Below are positions 10,684 through 20,419 of a stretch of 64,000 nt of DNA, one piece after another. Source of the stretch: Muscardinus avellanarius (Eukaryota; Chordata; Mammalia; Rodentia; Gliridae); contig OY726563.1 in the NCBI GenBank assembly GCA_963383645.1, positions 40,042,831-40,106,830 of the forward strand, given 5' to 3'. Under the pieces are notes generated by a model. It saw only the letters and a program-made list of their open reading frames with translations, had not been told where the DNA came from and did not search any database. Position numbers and translations under genes: made by a program. Within the stretch, counting starts at the first letter, position 1; every line of letters begins with the position of its first letter.

Positions 10684-10759
10684 TTGATTTTTCTTTTTCC
10701 TAAGTATAAATACACCAATGTCTTTATATGAGATTTAATTAGAATTTCTTTTTCTAATT
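10684..10759. repeat. duplicated segment, copy 1
   Basis: About 75 bp closely matching 12413-12490 (both contain CATATGAGATTTAATT-like cores), each followed by a SINE starting GAGACAGAGCC. A type B SINE has split this copy from its SINE. Confidence 0.75.
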
Positions 10760-10952
10760 TTTTTTGGTGGTACTGGGGTTCCTGGAAGCCCTTCTATCTC
10801 CGGGCTACACTCCCAGACCTATTTTTTATACTTTTTTATTTGGAAACAGGGTCTCTTAAGCCAGCGCATGCGGCTGGCTTCGAACCTGCAGGATCCTCCT
10901 GTCTCTGCCTCCCAAGCGCGGGGATTACAAGCGTGCGCCACCACGCCCGGCT
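10760..10952 (-). mobile_element. B1-ID SINE, type B
   Basis: Complete reverse copy. TTCTAATTTTT recurs on both sides as the likely target-site duplication. Confidence 0.95.
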
Positions 10953-10984
10953 TCTAATTTTTCTTTTTTAATTTTGAGACAGAG

Positions 10985-11072
10985 CCGGGTGTTGTGCACA
11001 TCTGTAATCCCAGTACTTGGGAGGCTGAGACGGGAGACCCGCTGGGTTCCATCCCCAGTGCCACACACAAAA
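10985..11072 (+). mobile_element. internally deleted B1-ID SINE
   Basis: GCCGGGTGTTGTGCACATCT through GAGACGGGAGACCC joins directly to GCTGGGTTCCATCCCCAG, so the centre is missing. Confidence 0.85.
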
Positions 11073-11546
11073 GAAATCTTTGCATCCCTACAGAGTATTT
11101 TAAGATCCAGTAATGTGACCCACGCTCACTAAGTGTTTCTGACTGAAGATTCACAATCCAGCGCTTCGGTCTTCATTTATTTAGTCTCTGGTGTAATTCC
11201 TCCCGTGTCCTCTTGTGCACCACGGAGCTACTGTTTGTGTCTTGCGTTGACGTGGTAACTGCGGTCTCTGCCCACGGAGGCTCCTGGGAAGCTTTAAGAC
11301 CATCGGTGGCGTTCTTTGAAAACATAAAAGCACAGAAGTTTTCGACTTAAATGTTCATCTGATGCATTTTCTATATTCACACGTGTTTTAATCAGTTGGG
11401 AAACACGGCGCATGAAGCCGGAGTGGCAATTTGTTAAAGCTTTGGCTGAGTTAAATTCCAAGAGCAGTCCGCTGCTGGCTTCGTGATTCGGAGGAAAGTG
11501 AATCCCTTGGTGCCCTCACATTTCTCACTATCTTTTTCATTTCTTT
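11073..11546. other. apparently unique DNA
   Basis: Mixed-composition sequence with several CpGs and no recognised repeat or exon pattern. Confidence 0.4.
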
Positions 11547-11613
11547 TTTTTTCCTCTGATACTGGAGATTGAACCTAGGGGCACTTCCCTTCTGAAATAC
11601 ATCCCAGCCCTAT

Positions 11614-11616
11614 CCT

Positions 11617-11685
<69 letters not shown>
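11614..11685. repeat. (TTTC)n microsatellite
   Basis: About 70 bases of near-perfect TTTC repeats. Confidence 0.97.
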
Positions 11686-11780
11686 TTTTTGGTGGTACTG
11701 GGGTTCCTGGAAGCCCTCTACCTCCGGGCTACACTCCCAGAACTCAGGGACACTTCCCTTCTGAGATACATCCCAGCCCT

Positions 11781-11801
11781 TTTCTTTCTTTTTCTTTATT
11801 T

Positions 11802-11873
<72 letters not shown>

Positions 11874-11876
11874 TTT
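11781..11876. repeat. (TTTC)n microsatellite
   Basis: About 90 bases of TTTC repeats, imperfect at the left end. Confidence 0.97.
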
Positions 11877-12412
11877 GGTGGTACTGGGGTTCCTGGAAGC
11901 CCTTCTACCTCCGGGCTACACTCCCAGACCTATTTTATATATTTTATTTGGAAACAGGGTCTCTTAAGCCAGGGCACCTGGCTTCGAACCTGCGCGATCC
12001 TCCTGTCTCCGCCTCCCAAGCGCGGGGATTACAAGCGTGCGCCACCACGCCCGGCTTTTTTATTCTTTATTTTGAAACAGGGTCTCACTGAGTTGCAGAG
12101 GCTGGCCGTGAACCTGTGATCCTCCTGTTTCAGTGTTCCAAGTTCTGGAATGACAAGTGTGCGCCACCACACCCAGCATCCTCTTTATCTTTTGACATCT
12201 ATCCTCTTGATGTGTTTAGGGACGATCACAGGTATCATTGATAAAATGTGCGAGATTGTCCAGAAAAGTGTCCAGTGTGGCTCCAACTTTTATTGGGACT
12301 GTGATGATAATGATTGCTTGTATTTCTTTCCTGGAATAAAGGCTTATTGTAAATATAAAATTTGAAATGAAAGTAAAATCCTAAATTCACACTACTTTTA
12401 TTTACTTTAAAT

Positions 12413-12490
12413 GGTTTTTGTTTTTCCTCAGCGTAAATACATTAATGTTTTCATATGAGATTTAATTGTGATTTGTTTTTTAAGCTTTTT
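12413..12490. repeat. duplicated segment, copy 2
   Basis: Second copy of the segment at 10684-10759, about 80 percent alike by eye, followed directly by its SINE. Confidence 0.75.
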
Positions 12491-12495
12491 TTGGA

Positions 12496-12701
12496 GACAG
12501 AGCCAGCTGTTGTGGTGCACAACTGTAATACCAGTACTTGGGAGGCTGAGACAGGAAAATCACAGGTTCAAAACCAGCCTCGGCTACTTAGTGAGACTCT
12601 TAGCAACCTAATGAAACCACATTTGAAAACAAAACATTTTTAAAAAGGGGCTGGGGGAATAACTCAGAGGTAGAATGCCCCTGGTTTCAATCCCCAGTAA
12701 C

Positions 12702-12702
<1 letters not shown>
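12496..12702 (+). mobile_element. B1-ID SINE, type O
   Basis: Full dimer starting GAGCCAGCTGTTGTGGTGCA; its tail has become a CA repeat. Confidence 0.9.
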
Positions 12703-12739
<37 letters not shown>

Positions 12740-12741
12740 GT
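12703..12741. repeat. (CA)n microsatellite
   Basis: CA dinucleotides at a SINE tail, ending GCACGTG. Confidence 0.97.
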
Positions 12742-12744
12742 GTT

Positions 12745-12842
12745 TTTAAATTTTGAGACAGGGCCTCACTACATGCGTCGCCTGGCCTCAAACTTGCAAT
12801 GCCCCTGCCTTAGTCACCAGAGTAGCTGAGATTACAGGTGTG
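12745..12842 (-). mobile_element. B1-like monomer
   Basis: TTTTGAGACAGGGCCTCACT through GCTGAGATTACAGGTGTG without an ID half. Confidence 0.75.
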
Positions 12843-12846
12843 TAAT

Positions 12847-12847
12847 T

Positions 12848-12917
<70 letters not shown>

Positions 12918-12957
12918 GACAGAGACAGAGACAGAGACAGAGACAGACAGACAGACA
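12847..12957. repeat. compound (GT)n(GA)n(GACAGA)n
   Basis: Three successive simple repeats: GT to about 12871, GA to about 12910, then GACAGA units. Confidence 0.97.
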
Positions 12958-13140
12958 CTGGGGATTGAACCTAGGGACATTCTATCTCCAAGTTATACCC
13001 CAACCCTACTTTTTAAAATTTTTTATTTGGAAACAAGATCTCACTAGGTTGATAAAGAGTCTCACTACTTGCTGAAGCTGTCCTTGGACTTGTAATCCTC
13101 CGGTCTCAGCCTCCCAAGTACTAGGATTACAGGCGTGCAC
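12958..13140 (-). mobile_element. B1-ID SINE, type O
   Basis: Reverse copy from CTGGGGATTGAACCTAGGG to ATTACAGGCGTGCAC; its tail side is the compound microsatellite. Confidence 0.9.
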
Positions 13141-13267
13141 ATGATTTCTTATTTTGAAAGTACTTTTTGCATTGGACTGATGGTAGCCGTAGATCAGGAT
13201 TCAGGTGGCATATGATCACCCCCTTCTAATTACTGTCTTAAAGGTAGCTTAACATAGGGAAAAAATG

Positions 13268-13331
13268 TATAAGTGTGCTGCTTAATTTGAAGAGTCAGAC
13301 ATATCTGAGTTGAGCCAAGTCTTAGCTGCTT
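13268..13331 (+). repeat. 64-bp segment with inverted partner
   Basis: GAAGAGTCAGACATATCTGA and its surroundings recur almost exactly, in inverted orientation, at 26968-27031. In both places a SINE left half follows at the same point. The segment faintly resembles a MIR core. Confidence 0.8.
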
Positions 13332-13336
13332 GAAAT

Positions 13337-13686
13337 AGGTGTGGTGGCGCACGCTTGTAATCTCAGCCTTTGGGAGGCTGAGACAGGAGGATGATGGTTT
13401 GCGGACAGCCTCAGCTACTTAGTGAGGCCCTTTGCAACTCAAGAGAGACCCTGTTTCAAAATAAAGAATAGCCGGGCGAGGTGGCGCACGCTTGTAATCC
13501 CCGCGCTTCGGAGGCGGAGACAGGCTTAAGAGACCCTGTTTCCAAATTTAAAAACAGTATAAAAACAGGTCTGGGAGCGTAGCCTGGAAGTAGAAGGGTT
13601 TCCAGGAATCCCAGTACCACGAAAGAAAGGAAGAAAGAGAGAACGCCCCTGGGTTCCATCCCCAGTACCTCAAAAAATTAAAAAAG
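13337..13686 (+). mobile_element. B1-ID SINE, type A, split by nested type B
   Basis: Left half 13337-13469, nested type B copy 13470-13640, then the host ID end (GCCCCTGGGTTCCATCCCCA) at 13643-13686. Confidence 0.85.
13470..13640 (+). mobile_element. B1-ID SINE, type B, nested, deleted
   Basis: Left half jumps from GGAGGCGGAGACAGG to CTTAAGAGACCC, losing the B-box region; the ID half is type B. Confidence 0.9.
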
Positions 13687-13960
13687 GCATGCTGACCTCC
13701 TTTATATATCCTTGGTCAGGAGTATAGTAAATCCTTGTACAGCAAATGAATGCTTGCTGGTTCTGCTCCTACTCTCTAGGGCGGCAATTGGGACCTATGT
13801 GGTTTTGTTCTTATTGAATCTGACAGTGCTGGGTGTACTGCTACTATTCTAATTATGTTTGCTTAGAATTAATTATTAGGGAAAAAGTAAACCACAGGAC
13901 ACATAGCAGATGTTCAGAAGGTTGTAGTGCCCTTCCTTCTCCCTTATAAAATTTGCTTCT

Positions 13961-14287
13961 AGCCAGGAATGAGGATGCACATCTGTGATCTCAGCACATG
14001 GGAGGCTGAGACAGGAGGATCGCATGTTAGAGGCCACCCTCAGCAACTCAGAGACACTGTTTTGAAATAGAATATAAAACAGGACCAGGCCTGTTGGCAC
14101 ATATTTGTAATCCCAATACTTGGGAGGCTGAGACAGGAGGATCTCAGGTTCAAGGATAGCCTCAGCAATTTAGTGATACCCTCTGCAACGCAGTGAGACC
14201 CTGTTTCAAAATAAAAACTAAAATAGGGCTGGGAATGTAGCTCAGAGATAGAGTGCCACTGACTTCGATCTCCAGTACCAAAAAATT
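13961..14287 (+). mobile_element. SINE left half plus full B1-ID SINE
   Basis: A left half at 13961-14080 is followed by a full type O dimer at 14083-14287. Confidence 0.85.
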
Positions 14288-14357
14288 AAAATAAATTTTG
14301 TTTTTATAAGTGCAATATTTTAAATTGTGGAGAAAACACATAACACAAGATCGACCC

Positions 14358-14360
<3 letters not shown>

Positions 14361-14405
<45 letters not shown>
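14361..14405. repeat. (GT)n microsatellite
   Basis: About 43 bases of uninterrupted GT. Confidence 0.97.
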
Positions 14406-14406
<1 letters not shown>

Positions 14407-14411
14407 ACGCG

Positions 14412-14613
14412 TGTTACTGGAGATTTAAACCCAGGAGCATTCTACCTCTGAATTACATGTACCCCCAGCCTTATATTAGTTTTTATTTTGAAACAAGGTA
14501 TTCCTAAATTGTTGAGGGCCTCACTGGTTTGGTGATGCTAGCCTCCAACCTGTGATCCTCCTTTCTCAGCCTTCTATGTACTAGGATTACAGGCATGCAC
14601 CACCGCACCTAGC
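14412..14613 (-). mobile_element. B1-ID SINE, type O
   Basis: Reverse copy, TGTTACTGGAGATTTAAACC to CACCGCACCTAGCC; a GT repeat occupies its tail. Confidence 0.9.
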
Positions 14614-14624
14614 CCCTTAACACA

Positions 14625-14830
14625 TTTTTTGTGGTACTGGGGGTGGAACCCAGAGGCTTTCTACCTCTGGGCTATACTCCCAGACCTATTTTATATTTTA
14701 TTTGGAAACAGGGTCTCATCAAGTTGCTGAGAGCCTTACTAAGTAGCTGAGGCTGGCTTTGAACTTGTGCAATCCTCCTGTCTCAGCCTCCCAAGTGCAG
14801 GGATTACAAGCGTGAGCCACCACGCCCAGC
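14625..14830 (-). mobile_element. B1-ID SINE, type C
   Basis: Reverse copy with CTATACTCCCAGACCTA and GCTGAGGCTGGCTTTGAAC, the longer relative of type B. Confidence 0.9.
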
Positions 14831-14875
14831 AATATTTATTTATTTATTTATTTATTTATTTGTTTATTTATTTTG
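14831..14875. repeat. (TTTA)n microsatellite
   Basis: TTTA repeats on the tail side of the next reverse SINE. Confidence 0.95.
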
Positions 14876-15188
14876 GTGGTACTGGGGTTCCTGGAAGCCC
14901 TTCTACCTCCGGGCTACACTCCCAGACCTATTTTATATTTTTATTTGGAAACAGGGTCTCTTAAGCCAGTGAGGCTGGCTTGGAACCTGCGCGATCCTCC
15001 TGACTCCACCTCCCAAGCATGGGGATTACAAGCATCCGCCACCACGCCCGGCCTATTTTTTATTTTGAAATAGGATCTCACTAAGTTGTGGAGGGCCTCA
15101 CTAAGTAGCTGAGGCTGGCTTTGAACCTGCAATCCTCTTGTCTCAGCCTCCCAAGTACTGGGATTACAAGCCTGGGCCCCCATACCAG
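14871..15188 (-). mobile_element. type B SINE next to a left half
   Basis: Complete type B copy at 14871-15053, then a lone reverse left half at 15054-15188. Confidence 0.9.
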
Positions 15189-15283
15189 CCAAGAGGGAGA
15201 TTCTTTTTCCAAAGGAATTCTCACCTATGTGTCCCTAAGAAGTTTAAAGAAAAGAATTTTAAAATATATAATAAAAGAGGGAT

Positions 15284-15499
15284 AACCAGGTATGGTGGTA
15301 CACACCAATAATCCCAGTACTTGGGAGGCTGAACTAGGATTGAAATTTTGAGGACAGCCTCAGCAAGTAGTGAGACTCAACCTAGCAAGACCCTGTTTCC
15401 AAATAAGACATAAAAAATCAGGCTGGGTGTGTAGCTCAAAGATAGAATGCCTCTGAGTTCAATCTCCAGTACCACACACACACCAAAAAAAAAAAAAAA
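15284..15499 (+). mobile_element. B1-ID SINE, type O
   Basis: Full dimer with CA-containing tail and poly-A. Confidence 0.9.
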
Positions 15500-15640
15500 T
15501 TTAGGGAGAATTGTAAGAAGTAAAATCATCTTTTCTGTCAAAGTATCAAATTACATAGCAATGTACTCTCCTTCCATTTTGAAACGGTAACATGAGCATT
15601 TGTTTTGATACATGTATCTGTATATACTACTCCTTAAATC

Positions 15641-16440
15641 TTCCAGAAGGCAACCATCTTAGGTTTGGTCCTCCATCTTAGCTCATGGTTGACCTATAGT
15701 TGACCAGGAAGGCAACCATCTTAGTTTTGTTCGTCCATCTTAGCTCATGGTTAACCTTTGTTTGACCCAGAGTCTTCCAGATGTCAACCATCTTAGTTTT
15801 GGTCGTCCATCTTAGCTCATGGTTGACCTTTAGTTGACCAAGGCAACCATCTTAGGTTTAGTCCTCCATCTTAGCTCATGGTTGACCTATAGTTGACCAG
15901 GAAGGCAGCCATCTTAGTTTTGGTCATCCATCTTAGCTCATGGTTGACCTTTAGTTGACCAGGAAGGCAGCCATCTTAGGTTTGGTCCTCCATCTTAGCT
16001 CATGGTTGACCTATAGTTGACCAGGAAGGCAGCCATCTTAGTTTTGGTCATCCATCTTAGCTCATGGTTGACCTTTAGTTGACCAGGAAGGCAGCCATCT
16101 TAGGTTTGGTCCTCCATCTTAGCTCATGGTTGACCTATAGTTGACCAGGAAGGCAGCCATCTTAGTTTTGGTCATCCATCTTAGCTCATGGTTGACCTTT
16201 AGTTGACCAGGAAGGCAGCCATCTTAGGTTTGGTCCTCCATCTTAGCTCATGGTTGACCTATAGTTGACCAGGAAGGCAACCATCTTAGTTTTGCTCGTC
16301 CATCTTAGCTCATGGTTAACCTTTGGTTGACCCAGAGTCTTCCAGATGTCAACCATCTTAGTTTTGTTCGTCCATCTTAGCTTATGGTTGACCTATAGTT
16401 GAGTGGGAAGGCAACCATCTTAGTTTTGGTCATCCATCTT
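15641..16440. repeat. 62-bp minisatellite with 124-bp higher order
   Basis: About 13 tandem units of about 62 bp. Two unit forms alternate: one with TAGGTTTGGTCCTCC and GACCTATAG, the other with TAGTTTTGGTCATCC and GACCTTTAG, giving 124-bp pairs. Each unit has two CCATCTTAG motifs and CTCATGGTTGACC. The variant AGAGTCTTCCAGATGTCAAC occurs near both ends (15770 and 16335), so a block of about 565 bp has also been copied. Confidence 0.97.
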
Positions 16441-16738
16441 AGATTCCAAATGCTAAACTTTGTTTCAGAGTTACTGTCTTGAAAAGTAGCCAGTTGAGCA
16501 GGGCTGTGAACCAAAGCCCTCTCTAAGTCAGGAGGAGGGGCAGGATGGAGTCAGGGATAGAAGCCGAGCAGACTGCCTGTTAGATGTGCTTGCTAACTGG
16601 ACTCTGTTGGTTTCGCACCCTTCTACAGAAGTAAATTGTCTTGCCAAGTTACTTTTGCTTTTATGAGCTTTATTTTATTTTGCAGTACTACCTCATCCCT
16701 TTTTAATTTTTCTCTTTCTTTCTTTTTTTTTCTTTCTT

Positions 16739-16933
16739 TTTTTGGTACTAGGGATGGAACCCAGGGGCATTCTACCTCCAAGCTACATTCCAGCCCTATT
16801 TTTTATTCATTATTTTTGAAACAGTCTCACTGAGTTGCAGAGAACCTCACTAAGTAGTAGCTGAGGTTGTCCACAATCTTCCTGTCTCAGCCTCCCAAAT
16901 GCTGGGATTACAAACATGTGCCACCACGCCCGG
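16739..16933 (-). mobile_element. B1-ID SINE, type A
   Basis: Reverse copy GGTACTAGGGATGGAACCC to CACCACGCCCGG. Confidence 0.9.
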
Positions 16934-17054
16934 TTTATGAGTTTTAGTTGTAGCTTAATCATCATGTTGTTTCTGTGATATGTCTTTTTCTCTGACTGGC
17001 CCATACTAAAATTCTTATCTGCTACATAAGCAAAGAACTCCATGAAAGTATCCT

Positions 17055-17101
17055 GTTTTCCCACAACACTGGGATTGCAAGTATGTACCACCAAGCCTGG
17101 C
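17055..17101 (-). mobile_element. SINE 5' end fragment
   Basis: ACTGGGATTGCAAGTATGTA to AAGCCTGGC, the end of a reverse left half. Confidence 0.7.
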
Positions 17102-17112
17102 TGGATGAGTGC

Positions 17113-17327
17113 ATTTTTTTTTTTTTGGTGGTACTGGGGGTGGGACCCAGAGGCTTTCTACCTCCAGGCTATACTCCCAGACCTTTTTTCTATTTTATTT
17201 GGAAACAGGGTCTCACTAAGTTGCTGAGAGCCTCACTAAGTAGCTAAGGCTGGCTTCGAACCTGCGCGATCCTCCTGTCTCAGCCACCCAAGCGCAGGGA
17301 TTACAAGTGTGCGCCACTACGCCCGGC
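17113..17327 (-). mobile_element. B1-ID SINE, type C
   Basis: Complete reverse copy with a perfect 17-bp target-site duplication, TGGATGAGTGCATTTTT at 17102-17118 and 17328-17344. Confidence 0.97.
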
Positions 17328-17544
17328 TGGATGAGTGCATTTTTATGAGCAAATTTTGCGCCCCCATCCCTGCCCAGTATAGGTGTTGAGGTATCTCCTA
17401 CATTATCTGAAGGGACAGAAATCACTTAATTGTTCCTTAGGTTTAGTTTTTGAAATACTGTTAAAAATAAAGCAGCTACTTATATATTGGGCTCTATATT
17501 TTAAAAAATTGCATATGAAATCTCTCTGCATTTCTAAGAGATAT

Positions 17545-17690
17545 TATTACCATCTGTGTGTATATAATTGAGGAAACTGAAGCCTCATGAGGTTAATTAA
17601 CTTGCCCATGGCCAAATGGACACTAAGTACAGTCTGGACTCCAGAATCCCTCTTCTTAACCATTGTACAGTACTGCTCAGCAATAACACG
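17545..17690 (-). mobile_element. MIR, antisense
   Basis: GAGGAAACTGAAGCCTCATG and TTAACTTGCCCATGGCCAAA are the reverse-strand MIR core. Confidence 0.8.
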
Positions 17691-17803
17691 TAAAAATTAA
17701 AATAGCTGTTTATTGAGCACCGGCTATAATAGCCAGGCATTGGGTTAAGTATTTTGCCTACACTGAGTCATTTAACCTTCATGTCAAATGTATGAAGACT
17801 GAA

Positions 17804-18247
17804 GCCAGGTGTGGTGGCACACGCTTGTAATTCCAGCATTTGGGAGGCTGAGACAGGAGGATCATGGTTCACGGACAGCCTCAGATGCTTAGTGAAGTCC
17901 TGTGCAACTCAGTGAGACCCTGTTTCAAAATAAAGAATAGCCAGGCGTGGTGGCGCATGCTGTAATCCCAGCGCTTGGGAAGCCGAGACAGGAGGATCAC
18001 ACAGGTTCGAAACCAGCCTCAGCTACTTGACGAAGCTCTCAGCAACTTAGTGAGACCCTGTTTCCAAATAAAGTATAAAATAGGTCTGGGAGTATAGTGT
18101 AGAGGTAGAAAAACCCCTGGGTTTCATCCCTAGTACGACCCCCCCAAAATTAATTAATTAAATAAAGAACAAAAAATAGGGCAGGGGATGTAGCTCAGAG
18201 GTAGAATGCCCATGGGTTCCATCCCCAGTACTGCAAAAAAAAAAAAA
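17804..18247 (+). mobile_element. B1-ID SINE, type A, split by nested type C
   Basis: Host left half 17804-17938 and ID half 18171-18247, bounded by AATGTATGAAGACTG at 17787-17801 and 18248-18262. A type C SINE occupies its linker. Confidence 0.95.
17939..18170 (+). mobile_element. B1-ID SINE, type C, nested
   Basis: Complete copy inside the host linker; AATAAAGAA occurs on both sides. Confidence 0.93.
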
Positions 18248-18534
18248 AATGTATGAAGACTGTTCTACTGATCCCATTTTGCTAGGTGAAGAAATTGAAA
18301 CTTAGGCCAAGTACAGCCTTTGTTCAGGGTCACAAGATTGAAATAGGGAATAGGGATCAATTAGGAATGAGATCAATGTCCCTTAGGATGTATCTGGCCA
18401 GGATGGAGGAAAATCTGAATCTTGCTCCATTACCTGTTTTCAGAAAGTCCCAGGCAAATCCGTGCCCTAGTATAAAACAGACCAAAGTAACCCTTCATCA
18501 TTAGCTGGGGTTTTGTTTTAGGTTGTCTTTAGGT

Positions 18535-18685
18535 GTGTGGGAGGGCACTGAGTATTAAACCCAGAGGCACTCTACCTCTCAGCCACAGCCCTGTTTTATT
18601 TAGTTGGAAACAGGGTCTCACTAAATTGCAGGGGGTCTCACTAAGTTGTGGAGGTTGGACGCGAACCCGTGATCCTCCTGTCGGG
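18535..18685 (-). mobile_element. B1-ID SINE, 5'-truncated
   Basis: Reverse ID half and most of the left half end at GATCCTCCTGTC; the GCCGGGCG end is missing. Confidence 0.85.
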
Positions 18686-19095
18686 TGAAGCTGGAAGAGC
18701 AGCCATCCCATGCTTGACAGGCCTAAGGCCCCCAAATCCCACAGCCTAGGCTTGGCTCTTCCTCCACTGATGTGATAAGGCCCTGACTATGTGTACTAGA
18801 GGGAAAACATGCGGGGAGGGAGTTTGGCTTGGTACGCGGGAGCATCTGCTCCTAGCATGGCTTCCACAAAGTGAAGGTTGAACAAAAATGGTGTTTGCAG
18901 ACAGAAGATAGAGACAACCCTCAGCTCCCTGCTCCTGTGAAAAGTTCCACTTTCCATGACTGTGATTCAGACTAGTGCAGGGAATCTTCCCAATCGAGTT
19001 TAACCACTTCCTTTGAGTTGAAGTGGGGGTAGAAGAGAAGAAAAGAGTAAGTCTGGGCACCTTTCCCCTGAAGACCAGCAGTATCACGGCAACAT
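18686..19095. other. apparently unique DNA
   Basis: No repeat recognised. A 113-codon reverse open frame here shows no domain or family signature, so I do not call it. Confidence 0.4.
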
Positions 19096-19353
19096 GCGAA
19101 CCCGGGGCCGTCTACCTCTGGACTCTACCCCAACCATATTTTAACCTATGTCTGTATGTCTATATGTATTCAATACTGAGGATTGAACTCAGTGGAATTC
19201 CTCCTCCAAACCATACCCCAGCCCTTTTTGTTTATTTGTTTGTTTGTTTGTTTGTTTGTTTTGAAACAGGGCCTCACTAGTTTGCTAAGAACCTGCAATC
19301 CTCATGTCTCAGCCTCCCAAGTACTGGGATTACATGAGCGCCACCGTGCCCAG
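19096..19353 (-). mobile_element. ID-half fragment and B1-ID SINE
   Basis: Short ID-half complement at about 19098-19135, then a reverse dimer from 19174 with a (TTTG)n linker at about 19228-19262. Confidence 0.8.
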
Positions 19354-19386
19354 CTCGAGGGTTTGTTTTTGTTTTCTTTTCTTTGT

Positions 19387-19570
19387 TAGACATTGAACCC
19401 AGGGGCATTCTACCTCTCAGCTATACCCCCAGCCCAATTTTATTATTTTTTTGAAGCAAAGTCTCACTAAATTACAGAGGGCCTCATTGTGTTGCTGAGG
19501 CTGGCCATGCGATCCTCCTGTCTCAACCTCCAACATACTGGGATTAAGGTATGTGCCACCATACTCAGGT
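19387..19570 (-). mobile_element. B1-ID SINE, type O
   Basis: Reverse copy, CATTGAACCCAGGGGCATTC to GCCACCATACTCAGG. Confidence 0.9.
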
Positions 19571-19624
19571 CCGGCCTAAGTATTTTTATTAGGCACATAC
19601 CTGGCTTAAACATTGAGGTTCTGA

Positions 19625-19850
19625 AGCCGGGCATAGTGGCGCACGCTTGTAATCCCAGCATTTGAGAGGCTGAGACAGGAGGATCCTTGTTTGCGGACAG
19701 CCTCAGCTACTTAGTAAGGCCCTTTGCAACTCAATGAGACCCTGCTTCAAAATAAAGAATAAAAAATAGGGCTGGGGGTATAGCTCGGAGGTCGAATGCC
19801 CCTGGGTTCCATCCCCAGACCCGCAAAAAAGATAAAAAATAAAAAATAAA
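19625..19850 (+). mobile_element. B1-ID SINE, type A
   Basis: Full copy; TTGAGGTTCTGA before and TTGAAGTTCTGA after form the target-site duplication. Confidence 0.93.
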
Positions 19851-19864
19851 ATTGAAGTTCTGAG

Positions 19865-20114
19865 CTGTGCATGGTGGCACATGCCTGTAATCCCAGTACA
19901 TGACAGGCTGAGACATGAGAATTACAGGTTTAAGAACACCCTCCACCACATGGCATGGCTCTCAGTAATGTCAGACACTCAGTATGTTCACTCCCCTGCC
20001 CCCAAAGAAGAAACCCTGTTTCAAAACAAAAAATAAATTTCAAAAGGGCTAAGGGTGTGTAGCTTAGTGGTAGAGCACCCCTGGGTTCAATCCCCAGTAC
20101 CACACACACACAAA
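19865..20114 (+). mobile_element. B1-ID SINE, type O
   Basis: Full dimer with a short extra segment in the middle and a CA-containing tail. Confidence 0.85.
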
Positions 20115-20334
20115 AATGAGGTTCTAACAGAAAAGATGAAGATAATGGATATTACATATGTAGCTGTTACTATTTGCTGCACGAAGCTTATGATCTTTTT
20201 GGTTTTGAGTAAATAGCAGACAAATGGGAGGGCCTCTCACCGGGCTGAAACTCTAGTGCCCTAGGCTGGGGAAGTCCCATGGTCTCTGACATCCCACGTG
20301 TGGCCAGCTCCACTGGACAAAGCAGGATCTTTTA

Positions 20335-20419
20335 TCTCTGGTGCTGGGGACAGACGCCCAGACCTCACGCATGCGCAAAGCCGGCAAGTGCGCTACCACC
20401 GAGCCACACCCCCAGCCCC
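20335..20419 (-). mobile_element. free ID element
   Basis: Monomeric ID complement with ACGCATGCGCAAAGCCGGCA and CGAGCCACACCCCCAGCCCC, without a B1 half. It keeps many CpGs. Confidence 0.8.

Larger units (their letters stand above)
11547..12177 (-). mobile_element. SINE complex with (TTTC)n duplication
   Basis: Reverse ID half (11547-11613), a (TTTC)n tract, a 57-bp type B fragment (11686-11742), a second copy of the ID-half segment (11743-11780), a second (TTTC)n, a complete type B SINE (11873-12053) and the host left half (12054-12177). The order implies one SINE hit by a type B insertion and then partly duplicated. Confidence 0.8.
17706..18345 (-). mobile_element. MIR split by SINEs
   Basis: CACTGAGTCATTTAACCTTC ends the left piece near 17786; the right piece (18263-18345) resumes with ATCCCATTTTGCTAGGTGAA. 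The two join into one antisense MIR if the intervening SINEs are removed. Confidence 0.8.

Noticed and set aside
12848..13075. Open frame with CVCVC and RERE repeats
   Set aside because: Pure translation of the GT/GA microsatellite and a SINE.
15641..16440. CRISPR-like array
   Set aside because: The units are contiguous with no unique spacers, and the genome is mammalian. It is a minisatellite.
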